Below, piece after piece: positions 22,031-32,189 of a DNA stretch of 64,000 bases. The stretch is from Phialophora verrucosa (Eukaryota; Ascomycota; Eurotiomycetes; Chaetothyriales; Herpotrichiellaceae). Every line of letters begins with the position of its first letter. Within the stretch, counting starts at the first letter, position 1. Under the pieces are notes generated by a model. That model did not search any database and was not told where the DNA came from. It was given only the letters and a program-made list of their open reading frames with translations. The position numbers and the translations under genes were made by a program. Where the stretch lies: assembly GCA_002099365.1 (NCBI GenBank), contig MSED01000004.1, positions 1,922,001 through 1,986,000 on the forward strand, written 5' to 3'.

Positions 22031-22209
22031 CAACCGTCACCTTCTAACCAACCACAGCAACCACAATCAACTCGGCGTTCCGTCAAAACGATCCCAATCA
22101 TCAGCGAGGCAGTCAATTCATCGGCCTGCAGTGGAGATACAGCAGCATCATGTAATGCAAACACCTGCTTGAATCGTCAAGGTCTGGCAGAACACAACGC
22201 TGAACCAGC

Positions 22210-24741
22210 ATGTCGGCCGGATTCTTGACTCCGTACCACCACCCATATTCGTTCACGAGTTCGCCGAAGGACAGATCCAACAGAGCCAGCCCTAAGGAAG
22301 AATACAAGACCCAAAAGCCGAATGGCCCGGAGGTGTCCAGTCCTGTCTCCACTGGGAGTCAACCAGGGCGACAAAGTCGAAAAAGACTTGTATTTGCCGA
22401 CCCAGTCGCCTTCCGTTACCTGGAAGAAGACCCCGCGACCGATGCCATAGAGCGGTGGAGGCGCCTTGAAGGGTATGAGATTTACTTGGTTGAGCAATGG
22501 GCTTGCTCGAGGACTCACCCGACTTTTATTATCTGCACCTACACGGGTGATCCATCGCACTCAATCCTGGTCAACGTCCTTGCTGTGCCCAGTGATGAGA
22601 CCACATGGTCCCCGAGGTTGCAGATTTACTTTCAAGCCGTTTCTCAGTATCACGCCAAGGAGAAGGACACGCCTTTGGGCTCGCTCATGGTCACCAACTT
22701 GAGCGGGTTTCCCTCTGCTCTGACGGTAATTCCAGTGCCGGATGGCGATGTCAGAAAGCATCGAGAAGACTTCATTGTCAACGAAGATCTTAAACGAATG
22801 GGCTGTTCTGGCAGAGCTGCTATTAATCTACAGCCCCCGCAATCTAGCACGATCGCAAAGTTCCACCATCTATACAGGACAAGCGAGACTGTACCGCTTT
22901 ATCAATCAGTCATGGAACTCGTGCGCACCTGTCAGATAGCCCTGGTCCTGTACGATAAAATTCAGCCCACCTACGCTGACGGTCTACTGTGCGATGTGAC
23001 CGAACGGGCAGTGAACGATTGGTGGACGGATATTGGCACATATTTTTACAACGTTGAGCCGAATGATGGCATCCTCGGCCCAACGACAGTCGCAGCCCTG
23101 CTTGGACTTCTCATAGGCGCCCATAATCGTCTCAAAGCGTTTGGATGCCCTGTTGGGAAGGATGCATTGGATACAGTGTCAATGAAACGAGCTATCGGCC
23201 ATTTCCAAAAGGGCCAAAAGATGGAAAAAACACGTCGGCTGGATCGCGAGACACTGGATCGCCTCCATCGAGCGACAGCCAAAAACGCTGCCGGCGAGGG
23301 CTGGACTGTGCCAAAAGCAGTCAAGTCCACGGTTGCTGAACTTAGTGGCAAAGGTGGGGAGATGGTGATGGGGATTGTTGGTGGTGGTCGTGATAAGGCT
23401 GGTATATCTGAAGCCGAAACAATGGATATCGAAAGGTTCGCCCAACTGGTCACCGGCCCGAAGATGAAATGGCTTTGGCAAGGCAAGCCGATCAAGTCAG
23501 GCGATCCCTTTGCGTGGCCTACCGAAGACCTCGACCTCAAGGGCCGAGTGTTCAGCACAGACGACCAAGGGAATTTTCTCTGGACAGGCAACCAACATGA
23601 CTCTCTCTCAGACGGAAACGTGCTGGAGCGGACTGACACTTCGTATACGAACCAAACGGACCCCAAATCAGGTCGACATCGTCTGCGAGGTGCTGTCGGA
23701 GGATTGAAGGGCTATAACTCTCGATATCAAGAAAGCCAGGACTGGGTTGACAGCACCACGACGGGCGGCTCTAGAACATCACCTAGAGACCATAACCTAC
23801 GAACAGCTACTGGACTACCTCGCCTGACAAGCCCTGGAGCCTTTGATATGGCGCTTGCGAATGCGGAGCCCTCGTCTCCAGGGATCGAACGCCGCCAGCC
23901 ACCTCTACGACGCACTCAGACCACGACCGAGAAGAAAATCCCTTCTCACCGGGAGCAAATGCGACCAGCGCTCCCAGGTGATTCACCTAGGAGAAAAAAG
24001 GCAGAGGCGCAACTGGCCGAGCTGCGCAATGAATTTAAGGCAGATATCTATCGCAACTTTTCCGCCGCGGTGCCATACAAGGGACCATCAAGCCGTGCCC
24101 TGCGACGGACGCAAAGTAATGTGCAACTTATCGGCCATACGCTCGAAAGTCCTCGTCAATTTCGAATTCCTCGACGATTATCCTTCAGCATGGTCGAAAG
24201 CGCCGTCCTCGACACGGGCGAATCTGTCGTGGAAGAAGGCATCGTGAAAGGCAAGATTGAAGGAGATTTGACCAACGCACTGGCGGAGCGAGATGCCCTT
24301 GTGGCCGCCGCACAGAAGAAAGCCAAACGCATACAACAAATCCAGCAAGGTCTTGTGCCATACACAGAAAGTCGAGTCGCGCATGTGGAAAGTCTAAATG
24401 AAGTGGCTCATCAGCATCTTCAACAGCTCAATGAGTTGTATTATCATCGTTTGGAGGAGTATCAGACCCTCCAAGCCACCTCATCGGATATCGTCTCGCA
24501 GGAGAAGTCAGCATTGACTGAGTCATTCCGGCGCATGGAAATGCTGGGGGCGAAGATGGACTACGAGCTTAACAGCCTGCAGTCGCGATTGCAGGAAGTG
24601 GAAGATGGAGTAGATGATTTTGAGAGGAATGTGTTGGCTATTGAAGCACGGGTGAAGGAATTGAATGGGGAGAATGGAGGGCAAGACGCGCACCAGCCTT
24701 GGATTGCCAGGGTGCTTAAATTCTTGGGTACAAGGAAGTAA
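22210..24741 (+). CDS. STB6-like fungal protein
   Basis: Large fungus-specific protein resembling the STB6/STB2 (Sin3-binding) family; cellular role poorly known. 843 residues in one exon from ATG 22210. After a short disordered N-terminus the conserved block starts at about residue 60 (LVFADPVAFRYLEEDP) and continues with VEQWACSRTHPTF, YTGDPSHSILVNVL, LTVIPVPDGDV and ADGLLCDVTERAVNDWW. A segment with DGILGPTTVAALLGLLIG and MKRAIGHFQKGQK resembles a peptidoglycan-binding-like helical repeat, then WTVPKAVKSTVAELSGKGG. The middle (about 470-640) is low complexity, and the C-terminus (about 690-820) is rich in heptad-like helices, probably coiled coil. The start is 179 bp from the transposon end, so its promoter may have been altered by the insertion. 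Confidence 0.8.
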   Translation: MSAGFLTPYHHPYSFTSSPKDRSNRASPKEEYKTQKPNGPEVSSPVSTGSQPGRQSRKRLVFADPVAFRYLEEDPATDAIERWRRLEGYEIYLVEQWACSRTHPTFIICTYTGDPSHSILVNVLAVPSDETTWSPRLQIYFQAVSQYHAKEKDTPLGSLMVTNLSGFPSALTVIPVPDGDVRKHREDFIVNEDLKRMGCSGRAAINLQPPQSSTIAKFHHLYRTSETVPLYQSVMELVRTCQIALVLYDKIQPTYADGLLCDVTERAVNDWWTDIGTYFYNVEPNDGILGPTTVAALLGLLIGAHNRLKAFGCPVGKDALDTVSMKRAIGHFQKGQKMEKTRRLDRETLDRLHRATAKNAAGEGWTVPKAVKSTVAELSGKGGEMVMGIVGGGRDKAGISEAETMDIERFAQLVTGPKMKWLWQGKPIKSGDPFAWPTEDLDLKGRVFSTDDQGNFLWTGNQHDSLSDGNVLERTDTSYTNQTDPKSGRHRLRGAVGGLKGYNSRYQESQDWVDSTTTGGSRTSPRDHNLRTATGLPRLTSPGAFDMALANAEPSSPGIERRQPPLRRTQTTTEKKIPSHREQMRPALPGDSPRRKKAEAQLAELRNEFKADIYRNFSAAVPYKGPSSRALRRTQSNVQLIGHTLESPRQFRIPRRLSFSMVESAVLDTGESVVEEGIVKGKIEGDLTNALAERDALVAAAQKKAKRIQQIQQGLVPYTESRVAHVESLNEVAHQHLQQLNELYYHRLEEYQTLQATSSDIVSQEKSALTESFRRMEMLGAKMDYELNSLQSRLQEVEDGVDDFERNVLAIEARVKELNGENGGQDAHQPWIARVLKFLGTRK

Positions 24742-25100
24742 TGGTGGATATATTTCGGTTTGACTTGAAGGGCTTCATCTTTAGCGAGGCGTTCGTGGGT
24801 TGAGAGCGCATCTGCGCAATGTTCGCCACGTTTCAGGGTATTGTACAGCTTTCCATGCTCTTGAATGTGTGAAGATCAAGAGTTCTCCTTTTCCAACGCG
24901 CAGTATCTCGTTCCGCCTGACTCTGTTTGGTGCGCAGGAGCCCGATCCCGGCAGTTCGTCATGAACATCGATGTCTGAAGTCCAGCGCTGTAGTTATTGC
25001 AAAGTGCTGGCCCAGTATCGAACAGGCACGTCGACTCCAGCCAATACGTCTCTTGATGCCGACCACCTTCCATGTGGCAGAACCTATTTACCTCCCAGCT
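24742..25100. other. short intergenic region, convergent
   Basis: 359 bp between the stop codons of the STB6-like gene and TIM10. Nothing recognised. Confidence 0.65.
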
Positions 25101-25483
25101 TTACATGCCGAACATGCCGCCACCTCCACCGCCTCCCCCTTGTCTCATAGCAGCTTCACCTTGCATCTTCTCCGACACCTTCATATTGACCTCGAAGAAC
25201 TTGGCCACACATCGGTCGAGACACACGCTCTCGGCCTTGTTGAGTTCGGCTTCACGGTAGTCGGCTGGTATGCATTTCTTGAGGCAGGATTGTGTTAATC
25301 TATGAAGAAGAGAAGTCAGCACATAAATATTTGTGCTGTCCGCCAGTGGAAAGACCAGTCGAGACATGAATCGCGTCCGTACCTTTGGAACATGTCTGAG
25401 ACCATCTCGACTTCATTTTCTGCTGCGGCGATCTTCTGTTCCGACGTAGGTTGCGGTCGCCCGCCACCAAAGAGGAAAGACAT
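25101..25483 (-). CDS. tim10: mitochondrial inner-membrane import chaperone TIM10
   Basis: Small Tim chaperone of the intermembrane space; with Tim9 it escorts hydrophobic precursors to TIM22 and SAM. Model complement(join(25101..25299, 25383..25483)), 99 residues. Exon 1 encodes MSFLFGGGRPQPTSEQKIA and EVEMVSDMFQ; the 83-nt intron (GTACGG...CATAG, phase 2) joins to RLTQSCLKKCIPADY. The twin CX3C motifs, CLKKC and CLDRC, which form the two intramolecular disulfides, are both present. The C-terminus is Gly-rich (GGGGGGGGMFGM). Reading without splicing yields a false N-terminus. The gene is divergent from the mitochondrial lysyl-tRNA synthetase, 448 bp apart, two nuclear genes for mitochondrial function that may share a promoter. 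Confidence 0.95.
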
Positions 25484-25931
25484 CTTCAACAATGGAAGCG
25501 CCCGGTGACGAAGGTCTTCTTTCAGATCAGAAGCAAATCCGATGTCACCTGAGAAAGAGTGATGGAGTGATTGATCACTTGGTTACTACGTGGATAACAC
25601 GAAGTTCATGTCTGGAACTTCTCGTTCAAAGTTTCCCCGAAATTTAGGCGAGCATTTGCTCTCCGCAGCCTCAATTTGTTGCAAAGCAACTTGAGTCTCA
25701 TTTAAGATTGAGCCAAAACTTCCTCCCATGTGGCTTCGTTACCTTCATGTACGGAAGGTCGGCATGGCAAGCATGGCGACTGCACCGTATCCGTAGTGCG
25801 ACGACGACAAGGTACGTACGTCCTAGAGTCCCTCGTTCCAGTCCAAATGAAGAGACAACTTGAAGAACCGCTGCGAGTGATGCTGGCGTCGAGCTGGCTT
25901 ATGATCACAGAATCTTAACGAATGTCGGATA
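25484..25931. promoter_or_regulatory. divergent promoter region of TIM10 and mitochondrial lysyl-tRNA synthetase
   Basis: 448 bp between two divergent starts, with no reading frame of interest. Both promoters are inferred to lie here from gene order only; no factor site is claimed. Confidence 0.45.
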
Positions 25932-27871
25932 ATGAATAATATGCTCATGCCTTTTCAACTGTTATTTCCTACTGGCGGACTGACGGTATGACTCTAGACG
26001 CCTGCGCGCTTCAACCCATAACCAGCCATCAAGTCGATTTGGACCACGTTCCTACCCACAGAATCCGATTTGGACTCCTCGAGCCGCCTTCGCGACAGAC
26101 TCGCCGGCACAAGGAAATTGTCGCCCAAGCCACGTCTCGATTTCACCTAGCAGCAAAGAGGCCCAGGAGCGGATTCAAGAGCTGCAGTCTTCGGGAATTC
26201 CGCTGTACCCTCGCTATCAACACTCTCCACACAGACGAAGCTTCGAATCATTAGGAGAAGAAGTGGACAAGGAAAATGCCGGAGATACTCTCAATACGCT
26301 TGGCGAATTCGCCGAAGGCAAGACCATCGTTTGAGCAACCAGGCAGAACCAAACCTTTCTAACTCCGCCACCCAGTCTCCGGAAGAATATCTAGCATTCG
26401 CCTTAGCAGCTCGAATTTAGCATTCATAGACATCGTCGAAGGTCAAAGGAAGCTCCAGGTCATGCTCGATCGGTCAACATTGGAAAAGTCTGGCGCGAAC
26501 ACCCATGGCTTCAAGGATTATTGCCGTCTTCTTCGACGAGGCGATTATATCTGTAACGTCCCAGGAGTAACCCCTGCCTTTCTCTCAGCAGTCTAACTTG
26601 TTGTAGCGGTGAGTAAAGGCGAACCTTACAAAGCCAAGAACGGACAACTCTCGATTCGAGCCATGTGCATGCCAACCATTCAGTCACCCTGTCTACAGAG
26701 GCTCCCAATTGAACAACGAGGCTCTGCCACAACCGCGACCGCCGAATCCAACTATCAGCCTCGACATGTCGAAATGCTGTCGGACCCCGAAATCATCGAG
26801 ACACTCAAAGTTCGATCTGCGCTAACTGCTGCCATGCGTCGATTTTTTGAGGTGCGCTCCTTTGTTGAGGTCTCAACTCCGATCCTCTCCGCGGGCGCTG
26901 GTGGTGCAACTGCGAAGCCATTTGAAACCGTAGCGACAGAGTTTTCCGATCGAAAACTCAACCTGCGTATCGCCCCTGAACTTTGGCTCAAGAGGCTTAT
27001 TGTCGGGGGAATGGACAAGGTCTTTGAGATCGGACCTTGTTTTCGAAACGAAGGGCTTGATAAGACCCACAACCCTGAGTTCACGACATGTGAATTCTAC
27101 GCTGTTTCCCATGACCTACAGCAATTGATGGACATGACAGAACAGCTGCTTGGCAGCATCAGAGTAGCCGTTCAGTCCATTCTTCCCGCCTCTGGGGAGA
27201 GGCCGCTCTTTGGGCAACTTCAGGCGGACTTCCAAGTCCTCGACTTCATCCCCTCCCTCAATTCCGTATTAGGAAGGGAGCTGCCAGACCTATCTTCACC
27301 AGACGCGCACTCTTCGCTCCTTTCCATCTTCCAGTCCCAAAATATCCCTCTTCCGTCCAATCCCACCATTCCCCGGCTCGTCGACAAACTCTCCTCAATC
27401 TACCTCGAACCACATTCACGGGACAGCCCACTCTGGATCAAGAATATCCCGGAATGTCTGTCCCCCCTAGCAAAGTCATACACCCATCCCACCGCTCCGA
27501 ACGCACAACCCGTCGCAGCTCGGGCGGAGCTGTTTATCCAAGGCAAGGAAATCGTGAATTGCTACGAGGAGGAAAACTCTCCGTTCGAGCAGAGGAGGAA
27601 GTTCGTCGACCAGCAGAGGTACGCTCGTGTTCCGTCCACTGACAGTAGTGATGTCCTGGGGGTGGCGGAAGACAAAGAAGCAATGAAAGTCGACGAGGAC
27701 TATCTCCGAGCATTGGAATGGGGGCTCCCACCCACGGGAGGCTGGGGATGCGGGATTGATCGACTGGTCATGCTCTTCGCGGGCAGAGAGAGGATTGGCG
27801 ATGTTCTTAGTTTTGGGAACCTGAGGGCTGTCACCAGGGGTGCGGAACATGTGAGTCAAGGCAAGGAGTAG
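25932..27871 (+). CDS. msk1: mitochondrial lysyl-tRNA synthetase (class II)
   Basis: Charges mitochondrial tRNA-Lys. Best model join(25932..25985, 26062..26317, 26376..26552, 26607..27871), 583 residues. Exons 2-3 hold the OB-fold anticodon-binding domain (AQERIQELQSSGIPLYPR, GRISSIRLSSSNLAF); exon 4 holds the class II core: motif 2 FEIGPCFRNEGLDKTHNPEF and motif 3 GWGCGIDRLVMLFAGRERI. Intron 26553-26606 is GTAACG...TTGTAG. Intron 26318-26375 has a GC donor (AAG/GCAAGA), branch CTAAC and CAG; only this donor keeps the reading frame (phase 1 on both sides). The first exon is the least certain: an alternative acceptor at 26025 also keeps frame. The N-terminus is basic and Ser/Arg-rich, fitting a mitochondrial presequence. 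Confidence 0.88.
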
Positions 27872-28586
27872 ACAGTCAGGATCATGAGTTAGCTGGTCTG
27901 TCGAGGTTCCTGTATGTCTTTCTAGTGATACAATCTGCCAGAACCGAATGTACAAGTAGTGATGCTTAAATGCTTGAACGATTGTGAACTGACTAGCACC
28001 ACAAGAGCTTGAAGGCAAAGCTAAATCAGAGCACAGCACAGCACAGCACACACGGCCTGTGTACGATCCAGTGTATGGACCTGAACCTCATCAAGAAAGC
28101 CCTCTGCCTCGGAAGCCGTGAAATTCTCCCGCGCGGCACTCAAGAATACTGCCCCCCTGTAGACTTGTGACATCCGCGCTAGCGCAGCCTCGTCCCATGT
28201 CAACTCGACCCAGCAGCTCGACCCATCTCACAGGCCATCAGCTCTCGAAATGTTGTAAAATGCTGATCGTAGCTCCTGTCTTCGCGATTACAGATTGCCG
28301 TTAAATCGTGGAATCCTTAGGTTGGATTAAATATGATGGTCGAAATCGTGGCCCATATTGGATATGCAAATCGTACAGTTCCACCGTTCCAGGCGGGTTG
28401 GGAAGCATGTTGTTGGACTTTTCCAAGGTCAAGATGTCGTCCTTGCCCTGGAAATCCCCTAGGTCGGTGTTCAGAGAAGTGTCCAGTGTGTGTTAGTCTT
28501 TCCCGTGTTGCTGAACAGAGTGGGTTTCCGGCAGACAGCACAAATCACCGAAGGACTGCTGTTCTGCGGTGTGGAGTCTGTTCGTC
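27872..28586. other. intergenic, convergent
   Basis: 715 bp between the stops of the lysyl-tRNA synthetase and SRA-YDG genes. It contains four copies of AGCAC in tandem (28030-28049). No gene recognised. Confidence 0.6.
28030..28049 (+). repeat. microsatellite (AGCAC)4
   Basis: Four exact tandem copies of the pentamer AGCAC in non-coding DNA. Confidence 0.9.
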
Positions 28587-30139
28587 TCAGTCTCGCTTTC
28601 GTTTCCTACTCCGCTCTCCAACGTCATGATCATGAATCGGCGCAGACACGTTTCTGATCGGCCCCTGCCCGTGCTTCATTCTCTCAAGGTAGAACTTGTA
28701 GATCTGCCGTTCCTCGTTCAGCAGCTCGTAGTTGGTGACGATGTAGAGTCCGTCATAACGAAATCCCACTTTCGGTCTCAGAGGCACAATCTTCCGTAAT
28801 CGAAAGCCGCGGAAGACGCGCACGGGTTTGCCCGTCCGGTACGATGTGATGAGTTTCTTGGTATCATCGGTGGGACCTTGGCCCTTGTCATTCTTCGTAA
28901 CGCGATCAGCGCGATGTTCGTCATGATCCCTAATGTTGGTGGCTTTCCTGTCGTCTTCTTGGCGTTTGAGGGCGGTGCTCATGTACTCGATATACTCCCT
29001 TCGATCGACATCGGCGTATTCGTTGCCTTTAGATTCCTTGGGGCTGACCACGATGCTGGTGGCACCGTTGTCAATTGTCCCTGCGATACCAGCCCTCGTC
29101 GCTCCGTGTGCGCCGTCGCGTACCATGTCAATCCGATATAGCCAGACTTGGCCGTTGACAAGGTGGCCGTGACCATAATAGTCAGACTTACGCCGAAAGG
29201 GACAGTCAGGGTCAATAGACCACTGGCCGGTTTGGGCACTGAGGCGACAGCCTCGGCGGGCACGAACACTGAAGTCTCCAGCCTTCCACTTCGTTAGGAG
29301 GATAGTGAGATCTTCAATGACTTCATCTGGAAGCTGTAATCTTGCTAGCCTTGATCTGTTGTTTGCGCTAAGGAAAGTCTCGAGACGTTCGAGAAGGCGA
29401 GACTCGATTAACACCTCCTTCGTGACTGAATTGTATTGGCATATTCGAATTGACTCCGCAATGTTCTTGAAGTCATCATGTAACAGCCTTGACTGGTGAG
29501 TCCGGTGTCCCACGGTGGCAAGCCGCTTGCGGAACGTGTGCGCCTCTTGCAGACCTATAAAGGCCTCTCCCTGAGGGTCATCATTAACCGATAGCCTATC
29601 ATAGTTAGTATCCGGTCGTGGAGGGTAATTGAGTGGTATGGGACGTACTCTGAATAGTAGTTTTCTTGAAACTCTTTCTTCCTCTTCTCCCACTCGGGAT
29701 TCTCTTGCACCAACGGGCGACAGTCTGATAGAGTATTATGTTTGTGTGGACATTCGCGATCTATTGCGCATATACATCCTTCAGGGACTTCTCTGGTTAC
29801 TGGTGCAAGATGGTCAGTCGGACGAAGAACTTGGGCGGCGATGTGCTGCTCCTCCAGACCTGTGCCCAGGACGGGAAGGACCTCACGTTGCGAGAGAAAT
29901 AGACTGCTCTCTTCGTGGTACCGGGGGTTTTCGCCTCCTTGTAACTCTTCGGAGTACTCACGCTTAATGTGAGAGCTACGCGGACGAGCTGCTCCGTATG
30001 CTCTAGTTCCGTGCGTCTGGGACGTGCCCCGACGACGATAAGCTCTGGGACAGTTGGGTACTCGGCCAGCAATTCCCGGAACTATCGACCAGTACCTGTC
30101 GTCCATTGGCGAAGGGGAACGTGAGTGTGGTGCCGGCAT
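28587..30139 (-). CDS. SRA-YDG domain protein
   Basis: Carries an SRA-YDG domain, the fold that in UHRF1 and plant SUVH proteins flips and reads 5-methylcytosine. Model complement(join(28587..29595, 29649..30139)), 499 residues; the intron (29596-29648, GTACGT, branch ACTAAC, GATAG, phase 2) is strong. Residues 1-165 are mostly disordered with a Cys/His-containing patch (EGCICAIDRECPHKH). The SRA domain spans about 303-470: YYGHGHLVNGQVW, MVRDGAHGATRAGIAG, NGATSIVVSPKE, YADVDRREYIEY, TGKPVRVFRGF, FRYDGLYIVTNY, YKFYLERM. No RING, PHD, SET or nuclease domain is visible, so it differs from UHRF1 and SUVH. The tail is basic (RSRKRKRD), possibly a nuclear signal. Function is inferred from the fold only. 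Confidence 0.85.
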
Positions 30140-31016
30140 TGTGGACTGTGCAACGGTAAACAGCGATCCAAGATGGCTGTGAGGATGAATCGGATTAGTG
30201 GTCAATGCATTTGCAGCTTGACCAACTGTATCGGGTGTAGATCAATATGCCCAGCTAGTAATTGAGTCTGGGGACTTGTGAAACAGGACCTTGTCTCGTG
30301 ATGAGCCTCCAGGATGCGGCCTAAAACGTAGCCAAAGGAACGACAAGAGGAAGAAATGGCAATAATGCAGCGAGGTGAGTTGAGATGAAGATGGTGGTTA
30401 GATGGAAGGGAAAAGGGACATCGAGGAGACAAGATGGAAGAGAGAGATGCCAAGCCGAAGAGTGATGCTCGATAGGTGAAGAGTGAGAAGTGAGTTCTGA
30501 AGAGAAGGTCAGGCAGGACGAAGAACGCAAGAACGCTTCAAGAAGGACCACATGTCAACGGTCACGGATTGCACAATCTCCCTGTGGATGAGATAGTGAG
30601 AAGACCGGGGGAAGTTGCTGTTGAAGGCATCAGTGTCTTCCCCAGGACTACAAGGATTTCGTGAAATGGGAGTCGATACCATGAAGGACTCGTCGAAAGA
30701 TGGAAGTAACAGTCCCTCTTGGAGATATCTAGCCTTGAACTTGGTAGTGACGGCCGGCTAATCTCCACGATATCCATAGCAGGCCATGTCATTCTGAACT
30801 TCCCGGCGGCCATGCCCTCAACAACAAGGACAAATGCTGATTGTCGAATCGAAGCTGACACAAGGCTGAGCGTAAAGTGAAGAGGCACGGAAGAATACTG
30901 CGGTCAACACCTGTTCGGGTTAGCGTCTCGGCACAGGTCATCCGCAGGGACGTCAGGTTTGTGTCCCTTTCTGATCATCGACGTTCTTGAAGCCATAGAA
31001 CATCTGCATCAATGCG
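30140..31016. other. intergenic, divergent promoters
   Basis: 877 bp between the SRA-YDG gene and the alpha/beta hydrolase gene. One open frame of 108 codons lies on the minus strand (30562-30888) without recognisable features. Nothing else seen. Confidence 0.55.
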
Positions 31017-32166
31017 ATGCGATGCACTCGAGTATGGCGGCCGCCGCTGTCACACAGGCCGGTCCAAGTTTCGAATGCCCAGCTGTGGTCGAAAAGATGC
31101 CATGAGAGGCAGAGCCGTCAATGTCTGGTGGTCCAAAAACGGCACTTCGGACTTGGATCAATTCCGGCTCTTCTGGTGCCGCCTGCAGTATTTGGAGGGC
31201 TGCTGGTGACACTATGGACGTACAAATGTTTGATGATGGTTGTTTTCCAGAACAAGATCATCTACATGCCCTCAGTCCCGCCGTTCTCGAGATCAGAACG
31301 AGTTGGCGATTATGAGGCCCGATGTAGACCAGTGATGTGGGCCGAGAAAGATCTGAAGGCGGCAGATGGTACCGCTTTGAAGCTTTTGGAAGGATCAATC
31401 ATCGCTCCAGGCGACTCTGACGAGGCCGAGCATGTAGTTGTCGTATATTTCCAAGGGTGAGCAAGCTGTCCACTTCGATGTTGTTTCTTTTCTGATCGCG
31501 GCCAGCAATGCTTCCTCACTGCCCCCTCGACTTCCATATCTCTCGAGCATACTGAAGCGGCTGGCCACAGCGAATCTAGGTGTCCGCAAGTACACGATTG
31601 TCGCGTTGTCTTATCGCGGATACTGGAAATCCAAGGGCCGTGCTTCCCAAAGTGGAATTGAGCTCGACGCTGAAGCCGCTTTGACGTGGGTCCAAGGACG
31701 GTACGGTCGTGGGCGAACCAAGATCGTCGTGTGGGGACAGTCCATCGGTGCAGGCGTCGCATCCGTGAGCCTGGCCAATCTTTTGAAAAGCAGCCCGGAC
31801 AACCTTCGGCGGTTCTCCGGTCTGGTTCTTGAGACTCCATTCATTGACCTGAAGAGCATGCTTGTAGCTCTGTATCCGCAGAGGTTCCTCCCTTACCGGT
31901 ATTTGACGCCCTTTTTGCGGTCGACATGGGATACCCGGACCGCACTACATCGAATTGGACAGAGCAAACCAAATTTGAAAGTGTTGATTCTGGAAGCAGG
32001 CCATGACGAAATCGTGCCCCCGGGACAAGCAGCGACCTTGGAAGGAGTGTGTATTGAGGAGCAACTGGTGGTCGACCGGAAAAAAGTACCAGGGGCCTTA
32101 CACACGGAGGTCATGGCAAAAGGCCAAGGACAAGCCCATATTGTGGAGTTTGTTCGGTCGCTCTAG
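31017..32166 (+). CDS. alpha/beta hydrolase, BEM46/ABHD13-like
   Basis: Membrane-anchored serine hydrolase of unknown substrate. Model join(31017..31456, 31506..32166), 366 residues; the 49-nt intron (GTGAGC...GCCAG, phase 2) joins YFQG to NASSLPPRLPYL. A single hydrophobic segment (IPALLVPPAVFGGLLVTLW) near residues 52-70 precedes the catalytic domain. Nucleophile elbow GQSIG (VVWGQSIGAG, about 31730-31758), a likely catalytic Asp in EAGHDEIVPP and His in the GALHTEV stretch form the triad. The first 45 residues are unlike the family and the ATG at 31017 is one of three overlapping candidates, so the start is uncertain. Its stop is 24 bp from the stop of the convergent F-box-like gene. Confidence 0.85.
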
Positions 32167-32189
32167 GTGCGAACATGGATCGAAAGTAC

